Assembly: GCA_035695045.1 (NCBI GenBank)
Contig: DASSEX010000085.1
Location: forward strand, 38,088 to 102,087
Direction: 5' to 3'
Origin: DASSKP01 sp035695045
Lineage (GTDB): Bacteria; Actinomycetota; Actinomycetes; JAFAQI01
Length of the DNA stretch: 64,000 nucleotides
Of this stretch, positions 42,781 to 52,299 are shown piece after piece. The notes under the pieces are model-generated. The model worked only from the letters and a program-made list of their open reading frames with translations, searched no databases and was not told where the DNA came from. Numbering within the stretch: position 1 is the first letter of the stretch; every line of letters starts with the position of its first letter. Both the position numbers and the translations under genes were made by a program.

Positions 42781-44054
42781 GCCGTCACCCTCCGTGCGAG
42801 ATTGAGGGCGACCTCAGTGCCGCCGTCACCGCTGCGGACCGTTGCGGTGCCACCATGTCGCGTCATCCGTCCGATGATCGAGTCGCGGATGCCCCGCCGA
42901 TCAGCAGGGACCTCGTCCGGGTTGAAGCCGCGACCGCGGTCGCGGACGAAGACCTCGACACCACCGGGCGTCACCTCGGCGAAGACCGAGACCGTCGAGG
43001 CGCCGGAGGACTTGGCTGCGTTGACCATCGCTTCCCTGGCGGCGGCAACGGTTGCGGTGACGGCATCGTCGGCTGTCGTGTCGCCGACCACGACGACATC
43101 GATGGAGATTCCGTGCGTGTCCTCGACGTCTGCGGCCGCGGCGCGGAGCGCCGTCGCGAACGTCGGCACACCGTCCCCGGCGGTTGCGTCGTCAGGTGCG
43201 TACAGCCAGCCCCTCAGCTCACGCTCCTGCCTTCTCGCGAGTCGCCGTACGGCGTCCGGGTCGCCCGCTTGCGACTGGATGAGCGCCAACGTCTGCAGGA
43301 CGGAGTCGTGTACGTGCGCCGCCACCTCCGCGCGCTCGTGCTCGCGGATCCGTGCGCGTCGTTCGGCGCTGAGCTCACGGAAGAGCCGCAGCAGCCATGG
43401 TCCGGTGACCAGCAGCACGCCGAGGAACGTCGCGCCGATCGCCAGCGCTCCGGCCCGGGCCTGGGCGAGTGCGTTGTTGGCGGCGAGGAACGCCACCACC
43501 CCGGCGATGACCAAGCCGACGCCACCGATGACGACGAACAGCGAGCCGCGGCGGCTGATGCGCGAGCCGTAGCGGCGCGCGTCGCTGCTCCACTGTGCGC
43601 GCTGGGCTTCGGGTGCGCGCCACCAGATGAGAACCGCACCGAAGACCGCGACGGTGACCGGTAGTCCGCTCGCGGTGCCGGTGTGCAGGCCGAACGCGCC
43701 GAGGATCGACCCGATGAGACTGCCGACGATCGCGAAGGCGATGAGCTTCTGCAGCCGGTGCGGGTCGTCGCCGGGCCGGCTGCGCAGGACGGCCCGGGGG
43801 ACCTGTCGGGGGGTGCGTAGCCGCGTGCTTCCGGATCCGTCATCCGTGTCGTCGGGCACGAGCAGCCAGATGGCGAAGTAGACGAGGAACGCGATCCCGT
43901 TGACCGTCAGGATCGTGAAGAGGATCCGGACAAGAGTCACATTCAGCCCGAGGTGCCGGGCGATGCCGCCGGCGACGCCGGCGACCATTCGGCCCTCCGA
44001 GCAGCGGACGAGCGCGGGCCGCGACGTGCCCGGCTCCGTGCGCTCGGTGGTCAT
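42777..44054 (-). CDS. PspC-domain sensor histidine kinase
   Basis: This 425-residue kinase starts with a PspC domain (LVRCSEGRMVAGVAGGIARH, then one TM), followed by further TM helices (about residues 105-240), a HisKA-like helix with AEVAAHVHDSVLQTLALIQ and a GHKL ATPase with AAREAMVNAAKSSGA and VRDRGRGFNPDE. Kinases of this type respond to envelope stress in actinobacteria. It overlaps the response regulator gene and is divergent from a second PspC protein with 134 bases between, sharing the PspC motif almost word for word. Confidence 0.9.
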   Translation of the reverse strand: MTTERTEPGTSRPALVRCSEGRMVAGVAGGIARHLGLNVTLVRILFTILTVNGIAFLVYFAIWLLVPDDTDDGSGSTRLRTPRQVPRAVLRSRPGDDPHRLQKLIAFAIVGSLIGSILGAFGLHTGTASGLPVTVAVFGAVLIWWRAPEAQRAQWSSDARRYGSRISRRGSLFVVIGGVGLVIAGVVAFLAANNALAQARAGALAIGATFLGVLLVTGPWLLRLFRELSAERRARIREHERAEVAAHVHDSVLQTLALIQSQAGDPDAVRRLARRQERELRGWLYAPDDATAGDGVPTFATALRAAAADVEDTHGISIDVVVVGDTTADDAVTATVAAAREAMVNAAKSSGASTVSVFAEVTPGGVEVFVRDRGRGFNPDEVPADRRGIRDSIIGRMTRHGGTATVRSGDGGTEVALNLARRVTA

Positions 44055-44188
44055 GGCTTCAGCATCACACCGATCAGCGCCGCACGCGTCAGGACCGGAC
44101 CCGTAGCCGCCCCGGATCGCAGGTTGCGGGATCGAGCCGGGTCGTCGCCTGATGTGCCGACCAGTGGTCCGGCCGCAGAGTCGATGGC

Positions 44189-45043
44189 ATGACAGAGACC
44201 ACGGCGACCCCGCCCTTCGAACCCCCGTCCACCGCTCCGTTGTTCGTCCGTCCCCGCGATGGCCGGATGATCGCCGGCGTCTGCAGCGGCATCGCGCAGC
44301 GCTGGGGACTCGACCCCACCCTGGTCCGCATCGTGACGGTCGTCCTGACGCTCTTCACCGGTGTCGCAGCGGCGGCGTACATCGGCGCCTGGCTGCTCAC
44401 GCCCTCGACCGACGGGCCGGCGCCGCTCACTGCCGACAGCCCCGCGGCAAGGTGGGCGTCACGCAACGGTGGCCGCGCGATGAGGCGCCTGCCGATGCTG
44501 ATCCTCATCGTGCTCGCGGCGATCGTGCTGTCGGGGATCGCGCATCTCCTGTGGTTCGGGGCGCCGGTCGGCGTGCTCGTCGCGGCACTCGTGATCGCGT
44601 TCGTCGTCGGCACCCGTCGCGGCCGTTGGCTGCTGGTGGCCGTGGCGGCGCTGGCGGCTGTCGGCCTCGCGACGGTCGGAGTCTTCGGTGCGCACCTCGG
44701 CACGCGGACCTTCCACGTCGCCTCGGTCGACGACCTGCAGGATCACTACGACTTCGGCGCGGGCAAGGTCAACCTCGACCTGACCGGGCTCACCGCGCTC
44801 ACCGGTCGGCACAGCACCGACGTCCGTCTCGGCCGCGGCGACGTCACCGTCACCGTTCCGGCCGGGGTCCCGGTCGTCGTCCACGGGCAGGCGGGCCTCG
44901 GCTCGGTCGTCGTCGACGGTCACAAGGTCAGCGGGGTGGACGCCGAGCAGACCCAGACGCTCAGCGGCCTGTCGACGGCTGACGACCGGCTCTCCGTCGA
45001 CGTGGTGGTCGGTGTCGGGAAGGTCACCGTCCGCACCGGATGA
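44189..45043 (+). CDS. PspC-domain protein with LiaF-like C-terminal domain
   Basis: This 284-residue membrane protein opens with a PspC domain (RPRDGRMIAGVCSGIAQRWG near residue 21), has about four TM helices to residue 175, and ends with a beta-rich domain (GAGKVNLDLTGLTAL, GRGDVTVTVPAGVPVVV) like the LiaF/DUF2154 cell-wall-stress region. It is likely a sensor or inhibitor of the divergent PspC kinase, as LiaF is for LiaS. The next gene overlaps its stop. Confidence 0.85.
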   Translation: MTETTATPPFEPPSTAPLFVRPRDGRMIAGVCSGIAQRWGLDPTLVRIVTVVLTLFTGVAAAAYIGAWLLTPSTDGPAPLTADSPAARWASRNGGRAMRRLPMLILIVLAAIVLSGIAHLLWFGAPVGVLVAALVIAFVVGTRRGRWLLVAVAALAAVGLATVGVFGAHLGTRTFHVASVDDLQDHYDFGAGKVNLDLTGLTALTGRHSTDVRLGRGDVTVTVPAGVPVVVHGQAGLGSVVVDGHKVSGVDAEQTQTLSGLSTADDRLSVDVVVGVGKVTVRTG

Positions 45044-45357
45044 TGGTCGGCGTGAGCGACGTGAGGCAGAACGGCGACCTGTCCCGGTTCGAGATCCTCG
45101 TCGACGGGACGGTCGCCGGCTTCGCGGAGTACCACGACCACGGCAACCGGCGAACCTTCACCCACACCGTCGTCGACGACGCCTTCGAAGGGCAGGGGCT
45201 CGGCGCGGCGCTCGTGCGACACATCCTCGACGACGCCCGCAGGAACGGGCTGGACGTCGTGCCGGTCTGCCCGTTCGTGCGCGAGTACATCGCCCGGCAC
45301 CGCGACCAGTACGTCGACCTCGTCCCGGCGGACGACCGGGAGAAGTTCGACCTCTGA
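45040..45357 (+). CDS. GNAT-like N-acetyltransferase (YidJ/PF14542 type)
   Basis: This 105-residue small acetyltransferase has the strand FAEYHDHGNRRTFTHTVVDD, the acetyl-CoA loop FEGQGLGAALVRHILDDARR near residue 50 and VCPFVREYIARHRDQY near 77, typical of the short PF14542 GNAT subfamily. The ATG at 45040 overlaps the PspC protein stop; an ATG at 45043 is an alternative. The substrate is unknown. Confidence 0.87.
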   Translation: MMVGVSDVRQNGDLSRFEILVDGTVAGFAEYHDHGNRRTFTHTVVDDAFEGQGLGAALVRHILDDARRNGLDVVPVCPFVREYIARHRDQYVDLVPADDREKFDL

Positions 45358-45443
45358 CCCCGCGCGCCAAGGCTGTCGATTTCCGCCCACGTCGTACGTC
45401 GTTCTGGTGAGAGGCTCGACAGGCGGGTCTCGAGGAGGGCGAC

Positions 45444-45800
45444 ATGGCGCAGTACCTGGTCCTGATCTACGGCGACGAGAAGGCGGTCGGCGATGCCGGA
45501 CCCGCGCTCTGGCAGCAGCTGCACAAGGAGCACGTGGAGTTCGGCCGGACGCACGAGAAGCAGATCGCCGGCGGCAACGCGCTCGAGTCGACGGGCACGG
45601 CGACGTCCATCCGTCGCAACGAGGACGGCAGCCAGACCGTGACCGACGGCCCGTTCGCGGAGACGAAGGAAGCACTCGGCGGCTACTACCTCATCGAGGC
45701 GAAGGACCTGGACGAGGCGATCGCGATCGCGAAGGACATCCCGACGCCGTTCGGCGGCGTCGAGGTGCGGCCGGTGCAGGTCATCGACATGAGCAGCTGA
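45444..45800 (+). CDS. YCII/DGPF-domain protein
   Basis: This 118-residue protein has YLVLIYGDEK at the start and the TDGPFAETKEALGGYYLIEA signature of the DGPF (YCII-like) family. Genes of this family lie next to ECF42 sigma factors across actinobacteria and are the sigma factor's main target. It ends 16 bases before the sigma factor gene, so the two form the standard pair. Biochemical role unknown. Confidence 0.92.
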   Translation: MAQYLVLIYGDEKAVGDAGPALWQQLHKEHVEFGRTHEKQIAGGNALESTGTATSIRRNEDGSQTVTDGPFAETKEALGGYYLIEAKDLDEAIAIAKDIPTPFGGVEVRPVQVIDMSS

Positions 45801-45816
45801 CGCTGCCGGACTCTCG

Positions 45817-47079
45817 ATGACGACGACGCAGGCCTCGGCGGAGGTCGCGGCCGCGGTTGCCGAGGCGCATCGTCGCGAGTGGGCGTTCGTGCTCGCCGCG
45901 ACGGTCCGGCTGACCCGCGACCTCGACCTCGCCGAGGAGTGCGCGCAGGACGCGTTCGCCCAGGCGCTGACGAGCTGGGCGGCGGACGGCGTACCGGTCC
46001 GGCCCGGTGGGTGGCTGACGACCGTCGCGCGGCGCCGCGCGCTCGATGCCTTGCGGCACGAGTCCGTGGCTCGCCGGGCGTTGCCGCTGCTCGTGGGGGA
46101 CGACGTCGAGCCCGCGGTCGACGAGGTCCTCGGCCAGCACGAGGACGAGATCCCCGACGACCGGCTTCGTCTCGTCTGCACGTGCTGCCACCCGGCCCTG
46201 GCTCGTGAGGCGCAGGTCGCGCTGACGTTGCGCCTGATCTGCGGCTTGACGACGGCGGAAGTTGCGCGGGCGTTCCTCGTCAGCGAGCCGACGATGGCGG
46301 CGCGCATCACCCGGGCGAAGAAGAAGATCGCGTCCGCCCGCATCCCCTACCGCGTGCCGTCCGCAGCGGAGCTCCCGTCCCGCGTCGGCGCGGTGCTCGA
46401 CGTCGTGCATCTGCTCTTCACGACCGGCCATACGGCACCGGCCGGCACCGACTTGGTCCGCCGCGATCTGGTCGAGCGCTCGATCGACCTCGCGAGGATG
46501 CTGCGCGGCTTGCTGCCGGACGACGCGGACGTGGCCGGGCTGCTGGCGCTGGTGCTGCTGACGGACTCTCGTCGGGCGACGCGTGTGGGATCCGACGGTC
46601 GGTTGCTGTTGCTCGAGGAGCAGGACCGGCGGCAGTGGGACTCGGCAGAGATTGCCGAAGGTGTCGTGTTGGTCGGCGAGGCCCTGCGACGGCGACCGCC
46701 GGGGAGGTTCGCGTTGCAGGCCGCCATCGCGGCCGTGCACGCGCAGTCGCCCACGTGGGCGGACACCGACTGGCGGCGCATCGTCACGCTCTACGACGCG
46801 CTGCTCGAGGCTTGGCCATCGCCGGTCGTTGCGCTCAACCGTGCTGTTGCCGTGGGTTTCGCGGACGGCGCGGCGGCCGGCCTCGCAGCGGTCGAGGCGC
46901 TCGCCGACGAACCGCAGCTGGCCGGCTACGCCTACGCCGCTGCGGCGCGTGCCGACTTTCTCCGGCGGCTCGGACGGCTGGACGATGCGCGCCTGTCTTA
47001 CGAAGAGGCGCTGCTGCTCACCGAGAACGCGGCCGAGCGGGAGCTGCTGCAGCGCCGCCTCGCCGAGCTCAGGCGCTGA
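45817..47079 (+). CDS. ECF42-type RNA polymerase sigma factor with C-terminal extension
   Basis: This 420-residue protein has sigma region 2 (LAEECAQDAFAQALTSWAADG), the region 4 HTH (LICGLTTAEVARAFLVSEPT) and a long C-terminal extension (about residues 185-420, DUF6596/TPR-like) as in ECF42, which lacks a typical anti-sigma partner. The DGPF gene upstream is its usual target. Its 3' end overlaps the convergent DUF2786 gene by 11 bases. Confidence 0.9.
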   Translation: MTTTQASAEVAAAVAEAHRREWAFVLAATVRLTRDLDLAEECAQDAFAQALTSWAADGVPVRPGGWLTTVARRRALDALRHESVARRALPLLVGDDVEPAVDEVLGQHEDEIPDDRLRLVCTCCHPALAREAQVALTLRLICGLTTAEVARAFLVSEPTMAARITRAKKKIASARIPYRVPSAAELPSRVGAVLDVVHLLFTTGHTAPAGTDLVRRDLVERSIDLARMLRGLLPDDADVAGLLALVLLTDSRRATRVGSDGRLLLLEEQDRRQWDSAEIAEGVVLVGEALRRRPPGRFALQAAIAAVHAQSPTWADTDWRRIVTLYDALLEAWPSPVVALNRAVAVGFADGAAAGLAAVEALADEPQLAGYAYAAAARADFLRRLGRLDDARLSYEEALLLTENAAERELLQRRLAELRR

Positions 47080-47788
47080 GCTCGCCCCGCCCGCCGCCGA
47101 GACGCGAGCGGGCCGCGCCGAGGTCGGCCCGTGCTCCTGCCGCGTGCCCGGCGGTGAGTCCGCTGCCGCTGCTGACGGTGGCGCGCAGGCTGCGCAGGTG
47201 CGGAAACTCCTCCGCGAACGCCTTCTGCACCCGAGCGGATCGGTCGACCAGGACGAGCGACGTGCCGGGCGCCTCAGCAGCCGCCTCGCTCTCCGTGAGG
47301 CGTCGCACCTCTGACAGCCGACGGCCGATCATGTCGGCGTAGCCCATCAGAAAGGCGCGGCGGAACGCCTTCACCCGCGGATGGCCGGCTGACGAGTCGA
47401 GCATCGCCGTCGTCGCCTGGAGGAGCAGGCTCGTGAACAGCAGTTCGGTCATTGCGACGTCGGCAGGAAAGCCGACCAGCGTGCACCGGCGCCCCGCGCC
47501 GTGGTCCGCACCGATCGCCACGCACACCCGGAAGGCCTTGGCGACGCGATCGAGCAGGACCGCCTTGGCCATCGTGTACGGCGCATCGACGACGATGCGC
47601 CGGACGATCGGCGCGGCAGAGTCGGGGGCCGCCGCGTCGAGCATCGCCTGGTCGATCACATAGCGACTCATCAGCTCGGCGGCCTTCTCGGAGCATGCCT
47701 CGGCCTCGGCGGACGGGGTCGAAGGGTGCTCGGCGCGGGCGAGCAGCTTGCGAACCCGCTCGAGGATGCGGTCGTCGACGTCTGGCAC
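47069..47788 (-). CDS. DUF2786 domain protein
   Basis: This 239-residue protein starts with ILERVRKLLARAEHPSTPSA EAEACSEKAAELMSRY, the DUF2786 signature, followed by a domain of about 150 residues (FRRAFLMGYADMIGRRLSEV) common in actinobacteria. Function unknown. GTG 47788 follows GGAGG; an upstream ORF extension to 47911 is unlike the family. Confidence 0.82.
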   Translation of the reverse strand: MPDVDDRILERVRKLLARAEHPSTPSAEAEACSEKAAELMSRYVIDQAMLDAAAPDSAAPIVRRIVVDAPYTMAKAVLLDRVAKAFRVCVAIGADHGAGRRCTLVGFPADVAMTELLFTSLLLQATTAMLDSSAGHPRVKAFRRAFLMGYADMIGRRLSEVRRLTESEAAAEAPGTSLVLVDRSARVQKAFAEEFPHLRSLRATVSSGSGLTAGHAAGARADLGAARSRLGGGRGELSA

Positions 47789-47900
47789 GGGTGGTCCTCC
47801 GGGGATCGCTGATGGGTGGTGACCGACACCCTGCCGACGGCTACCGACAGTTTGCCGGACCTCGACGCCGGCTGTGGACGGGACGCATATCGTCGGCGAC

Positions 47901-49529
47901 GTGCAGACCAACCAGTACGACGCGATCGTCGTCGGCGGCGGTCACAACGGGCTCGTCGCGGCGGCCTACCTCGCCAAGGAGGGCATGCGCGTCGTGGTCT
48001 GCGAGGCCCGGCATGTCGTCGGTGGCGCAGCCGTCACCGAGCAGCCGTTCGGCCCCGACTTCAAGGTGACGTCGCTCTCCTATGTGGTCAGCCTGCTGCC
48101 GCCGCGCCTCGTCCGCGACCTGCAGCTCGCGCGACACGGCTACCACGTCTTCCCGCAGGGTCCTTACTTCGTGCCGCGCGAGGACGGCCGCTTCTTCCAG
48201 CTGCCGGACGACCGTTCGCTGCGCTACAAGACCGTGGCCGACTGGTCCGCGCACGACGCCGAAGCACTACAGCGCTACGACGCCTGGCTCGACGACCTCG
48301 CCTCTGTGCTCGCGCCGTTGCTCGACGAGATCCCGCCGAAGCTCGGTTCGCGCCGGCCGGCCGACCTGCTCGAGCAGCTGAAGCTCGTACGCCGGCTGAA
48401 GGACATCGACACGCGACGGGCGGTCGAGGTGACGAGGCTGTTCACCTTGTCGATCGCCGACCTGATCGGGGACTACTTCACCGACGACCAGATGCAAGGT
48501 GTGCTGTCGGTTTCGGGCGTGATCGGCACCTGGGCCGGACCTCGGTCGTCGGGGACGGCGTACGTCATGGCGCATCACCACGTCGGCGACATCGGCGGGG
48601 GACAGGTCGGCGCGTGGGGATTTCCGCGCGGCGGCATGGGCGGCGTGACGCAGGCGATCGCCGCCTCGGCACGGTCTTTCGGCGCGCAGATCCGGACGTC
48701 AGCGCCGGTCGAGCGGATCACCACGTCGGGTGGAGCCGTCACCGGCGTCGTCCTCGACGGCGGGGAGGAGCTGCATGCTCCCGTCGTCGTGACGACGGCG
48801 CATCCGGCGATCTCGTTCCTGCGGCTCGTCGAGAGGTCCGAGCTCCCGCCCGACTTCGTCGCGGACATCGAGCGCTGGAAGACGCGGTCCGGGACGGTCA
48901 AGGTCAACCTGGCTCTCGACCGGCTACCGGTGTTCACGTCACATCCCGACTTCGACCCGCAGGTGCACGGCGGGACGATCGTGCTCGCGGAGTCGATGGA
49001 CGACGTCGAGAACGCGTTCCAGGACGCGGTCGCGGGCCGGCCGAGTGCGCGGCCGTTCGCCGACATCTGCATCCCGTCCGTCTTCGACGACTCGCTCGCG
49101 CCGCCGGGCAAGCACGTGATGTCGATGTTCACGCAGTGGGTGCCGCACGAGTGGTCGGCCGAACCACACGTCGAGGACATCAACGCGCACGCCGACCGGG
49201 TCGTCGCGCGGATGGAGGCGGTCGCGCCGGGATTCACGGACTCGATCCTCGGTCGCCAGGTGATCGGGCCGTGGCAGATGGAGCATGAGTACGGCCTGGT
49301 CGGCGGCAACATCTTCCACGGCGAGCTGTCGTCGTCGCAGCTGTTCCACACCCGGCCCGCGGCGGGCTATGCCGACCTGCGCACGCCGATCCGCGGGCTC
49401 TACCAGGCCGGGTCGGCCACGCACGGCGGTGGCGGCGTCACCGGCATTCCTGGTCACAACGTCGTGAGGCAGATCACCCGTGACCTTCGCCGCAGCCGCC
49501 TCCGCGCGCGCCTTCACGCCCGCGCCTGA
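47901..49529 (+). CDS. Phytoene-desaturase-like FAD oxidoreductase (PYROXD2-type)
   Basis: This 542-residue flavoprotein starts with the Rossmann motif AIVVGGGHNGLVAAAYLAKE and contains VVGGAAVTEQPFGPDFKVT, AWGFPRGGMGGVTQAIAASA near residue 240, and a C-terminal FAD segment GLYQAGSATHGGGGVTGIPG. Such enzymes are NAD(P)/FAD-dependent carotenoid-like desaturases or isomerases; none of the usual carotenoid genes are nearby. The GTG at 47901 is used; GTG 47874 is possible. It is alone. Confidence 0.88.
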   Translation: MQTNQYDAIVVGGGHNGLVAAAYLAKEGMRVVVCEARHVVGGAAVTEQPFGPDFKVTSLSYVVSLLPPRLVRDLQLARHGYHVFPQGPYFVPREDGRFFQLPDDRSLRYKTVADWSAHDAEALQRYDAWLDDLASVLAPLLDEIPPKLGSRRPADLLEQLKLVRRLKDIDTRRAVEVTRLFTLSIADLIGDYFTDDQMQGVLSVSGVIGTWAGPRSSGTAYVMAHHHVGDIGGGQVGAWGFPRGGMGGVTQAIAASARSFGAQIRTSAPVERITTSGGAVTGVVLDGGEELHAPVVVTTAHPAISFLRLVERSELPPDFVADIERWKTRSGTVKVNLALDRLPVFTSHPDFDPQVHGGTIVLAESMDDVENAFQDAVAGRPSARPFADICIPSVFDDSLAPPGKHVMSMFTQWVPHEWSAEPHVEDINAHADRVVARMEAVAPGFTDSILGRQVIGPWQMEHEYGLVGGNIFHGELSSSQLFHTRPAAGYADLRTPIRGLYQAGSATHGGGGVTGIPGHNVVRQITRDLRRSRLRARLHARA

Positions 49530-49795
49530 AGCGGGACCGCGCGTCGGCAGCGCTGCCGTCCCACACGCAGGCGCGGCGGCAACTCGCGGCCCGAACGCCG
49601 GTATTTGCCCGCTAGTGCGCGTCTGCAATCGTTTGTCCGCGCCGAATCTCCCAACACGGCCCTGGTAATTGCCCGCCAGGCAACCTGCCTGTCAAAGTGG
49701 ATCTCGACGGCGTACAAAGTGGAGCAAGATCACGTAAACCGGAAGCTGAACCCACCCATTCAGACCCCAGTGGGACGGGACAGGAGAGCGCACGA

Positions 49796-52171
49796 ATGTC
49801 TGATCGCCAGGAGCCAGCGATCGCACCAAAAGTCGATGCGGCCGCGCGCCGGGCCGAGGTCTTGGCCGAGCACGCGACCGACCTGGCGCTGATCCTCGAT
49901 GCCGATGCTCTGATCCGCTACGTCGGGCCGACCGTCGAGCCGCTCTTCGGCTACCGCGCTGCTGACGTGCTCAACCGGTCCGGATGGGACTTCGTCCATC
50001 CCGACGACGAGCCCGACGTCCGCCCGCTCTGGGACGGCGTCGTGGCGACGCCCGGTGCGCACGCCGTCTGGGAGACCCGAGTACGTCGACAGGACGGGGT
50101 CTGGGTCTGGATCGAGACCCGGGCGACCAACTACCTCGACGACCCCTCGGTCAACGGCATCGTCGTCAACATCCGTGACATCTCCGATGCGCGCCAGGCG
50201 GCAAGCGCTCTCGCCGACCGCGAAGAGTTCTACCGCGCGATCCTCGCCGCCGCCCAGGAAGGCGTCTGGGTCGTCGACGCCGAGGGCCGGACGCTGTTCG
50301 CCAACGAGGCCATGGCCGACATCCTCGGCGTCGCCATCGACCGCCTGCGGGCCGGCGCGATCTGGGAGTTCGTCGACGAGGAGACGCGCGGCTTTCTGCG
50401 CACCGCATTGCAGGCGCGGATGCAGGGCACTGCTGGGCGCTACGAGCTGGAGTTCACCCGCCTCGACGGAGTGCAGCGGACGCTCTCCATCTCCGCCGCT
50501 CCGCTCTACGGCGAAACCCACGAGGTCCGCGCTGCCGTCGGCATGTGCATGGACATCACCGAACGCAGGCGGCAGGAGAGTGAGCTGCGCGCGCATGCTC
50601 TCTACGACTCGCTGACCGGCCTACCCAACCGACACCTGCTGTCGGACCGGATCGCGCAGGCGTGCGACCGCTTCGAGCGCACGGGCGACGACATGTCCGT
50701 GCTGTTCATCGACATCGACCGCTTCACGCTGGTCAACGACAACTTCGGTCACGACGCGGCCGACGCCGTCCTGGAGAAGGTCGCGCGCCGGCTCGAGGCG
50801 GTTTGTCGGGACGACGACACTCTCGGCCGCTTCGGCAGTGACGAGTTCGTCGTCGTCTGCCCCGGCACCGACTCCTACATCGGGATGCGGGTCGCCGAGG
50901 CGATGCGCGCGACGTTCGACGAGCCGTTCAACATCGGCGACGCAGAGGTGACGCTCAGCGCGAGCGTCGGGGTGGCGTCCACCCAGAAGGTCGGATCCGA
51001 CGACCTGCTCCGGGCCGCCGATCGCGCCGCCCAGCGCGCAAAGCTCAACGGCCGCAGCCGCATCGAGCTGCACGACCCGGCGATCCGCCGCGCCGAGCAC
51101 AGTCAGCTCGAGCTGGTCACGGCATTGCGCACGGCGATCCGCACGGACCAGCTCGCGTTGCACTACCAGCCGATCGTCCACGCCGACGGTCATGTCGCGG
51201 GAGTCGAGGCGCTGCTGCGCTGGACGCATCCCACACTCGGGACGATCTCGCCGATCGAGGCGGTCTGCGCCGCGGAGGACCACGGCGTCATGCCGGAGCT
51301 CGGCGAATGGATCCTGCGTCGTGCGTGCGTCGACATCGCCCACCTCACGCAGGCGCCGCAGATGCACGTCGCCGTCAACCTGTCGACCCGTCAGTTGGTC
51401 GACGGCGCGATCGTCGGTTCGGTGCAGCGCGCGTTGCAGGCGTCCGGGCTGTCGCCGGAGCGGCTCACGCTCGAGGTGACCGAGACGAGCCTGCTCGTCG
51501 ACACCAACGCGACGCTGGCCGCGATGGAACGGCTGAAGGCGCTCGGCGTCCGCATCGCTCTCGACGACTTCGGCACCGGCTACTCGTCGTTGAGCTACCT
51601 GCGCGCGTTCCCCGTCGATGCGATCAAGATCGACCGCTCGTTCGTCGCCGGCATGCTCACCAACCGCGACGACCTCGCGATCGTCGCCACACTGACCAAC
51701 CTCGCGGCGACCGTCGAGATGACCGTCGTGGCCGAAGGGGTCGAGACCGAGGAGCAGGCCGAGACGATCCGCCGGCTCGGGGCGACGTACGGGCAGGGCT
51801 TCCTCTGGAGCCCGGCGGTGCCACTCGCGGAGCTTCCCGACCTGCTGCACCCGGGTCGTTTCGGTGCGATGCCGCGGCCCGCCTCGGCTCGCCGTCCGCG
51901 CAAGCTCGCGCCGGCTGTCGCCGAGGACTCCGACCGCGCCCGCATCCTCGCGCTGCACCGCAGTGGCATGTCGCCGACGACGATCGCGGCGGCGCTCAAC
52001 GCCGACGGCCGGCTGACGTTGCGGGGCACGCGATGGCAGCGCAACACGATCGCCCGGGTGATCGCGGAGGATGCCTACCCGGACCTCTCACCAGGGCGAG
52101 CCGCGGCGGCGCCGACGGCCTACCCGGCGGATCCGGAGCGGTCGCCGGACCCGGTGGAAGGGCCCGCCTAG
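49796..52171 (+). CDS. PAS-PAS-GGDEF-EAL c-di-GMP protein with C-terminal recombinase-like HTH
   Basis: This 791-residue protein has two PAS domains (about residues 20-140 and 145-265), a GGDEF domain (about 275-430) and an EAL domain (about 445-690). The diguanylate cyclase motif is altered to RFGSDEF, so cyclase activity is uncertain. The EAL motif (GVEALLRW), LEVTETSLL, ALDDFGTGYSSL, IKIDRSFV, AEGVET and YGQGF are intact, so it can cleave c-di-GMP. The C-terminus (about 705-760, RILALHRSGMSPTTIAAALN then GTRWQRNTIARV) resembles the HTH of serine-recombinase/resolvase proteins. The ATG at 49796 is chosen; a further ORF extension has no PAS-like sequence. No signal peptide. Confidence 0.9.
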   Translation: MSDRQEPAIAPKVDAAARRAEVLAEHATDLALILDADALIRYVGPTVEPLFGYRAADVLNRSGWDFVHPDDEPDVRPLWDGVVATPGAHAVWETRVRRQDGVWVWIETRATNYLDDPSVNGIVVNIRDISDARQAASALADREEFYRAILAAAQEGVWVVDAEGRTLFANEAMADILGVAIDRLRAGAIWEFVDEETRGFLRTALQARMQGTAGRYELEFTRLDGVQRTLSISAAPLYGETHEVRAAVGMCMDITERRRQESELRAHALYDSLTGLPNRHLLSDRIAQACDRFERTGDDMSVLFIDIDRFTLVNDNFGHDAADAVLEKVARRLEAVCRDDDTLGRFGSDEFVVVCPGTDSYIGMRVAEAMRATFDEPFNIGDAEVTLSASVGVASTQKVGSDDLLRAADRAAQRAKLNGRSRIELHDPAIRRAEHSQLELVTALRTAIRTDQLALHYQPIVHADGHVAGVEALLRWTHPTLGTISPIEAVCAAEDHGVMPELGEWILRRACVDIAHLTQAPQMHVAVNLSTRQLVDGAIVGSVQRALQASGLSPERLTLEVTETSLLVDTNATLAAMERLKALGVRIALDDFGTGYSSLSYLRAFPVDAIKIDRSFVAGMLTNRDDLAIVATLTNLAATVEMTVVAEGVETEEQAETIRRLGATYGQGFLWSPAVPLAELPDLLHPGRFGAMPRPASARRPRKLAPAVAEDSDRARILALHRSGMSPTTIAAALNADGRLTLRGTRWQRNTIARVIAEDAYPDLSPGRAAAAPTAYPADPERSPDPVEGPA

Positions 52172-52299
52172 TCCCTCGGCGAGGGCTCGCAGGACGCCGT
52201 ACGGCGCCCGCAACCTCCCTGGCGCCGGGCCGGAGCCGTTGTCATCATTCGATGTCACGGTTGTGCGGCCGGGTGTGGTCCAGAACGTGTGGAGGCCTG

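Noticed and set aside
51307..52299. Long frame upstream of the small gene at 52300
   Set aside because: It is a shifted-frame shadow of the EAL gene; only the last ~80 codons have coding-like bias and a start with SD.
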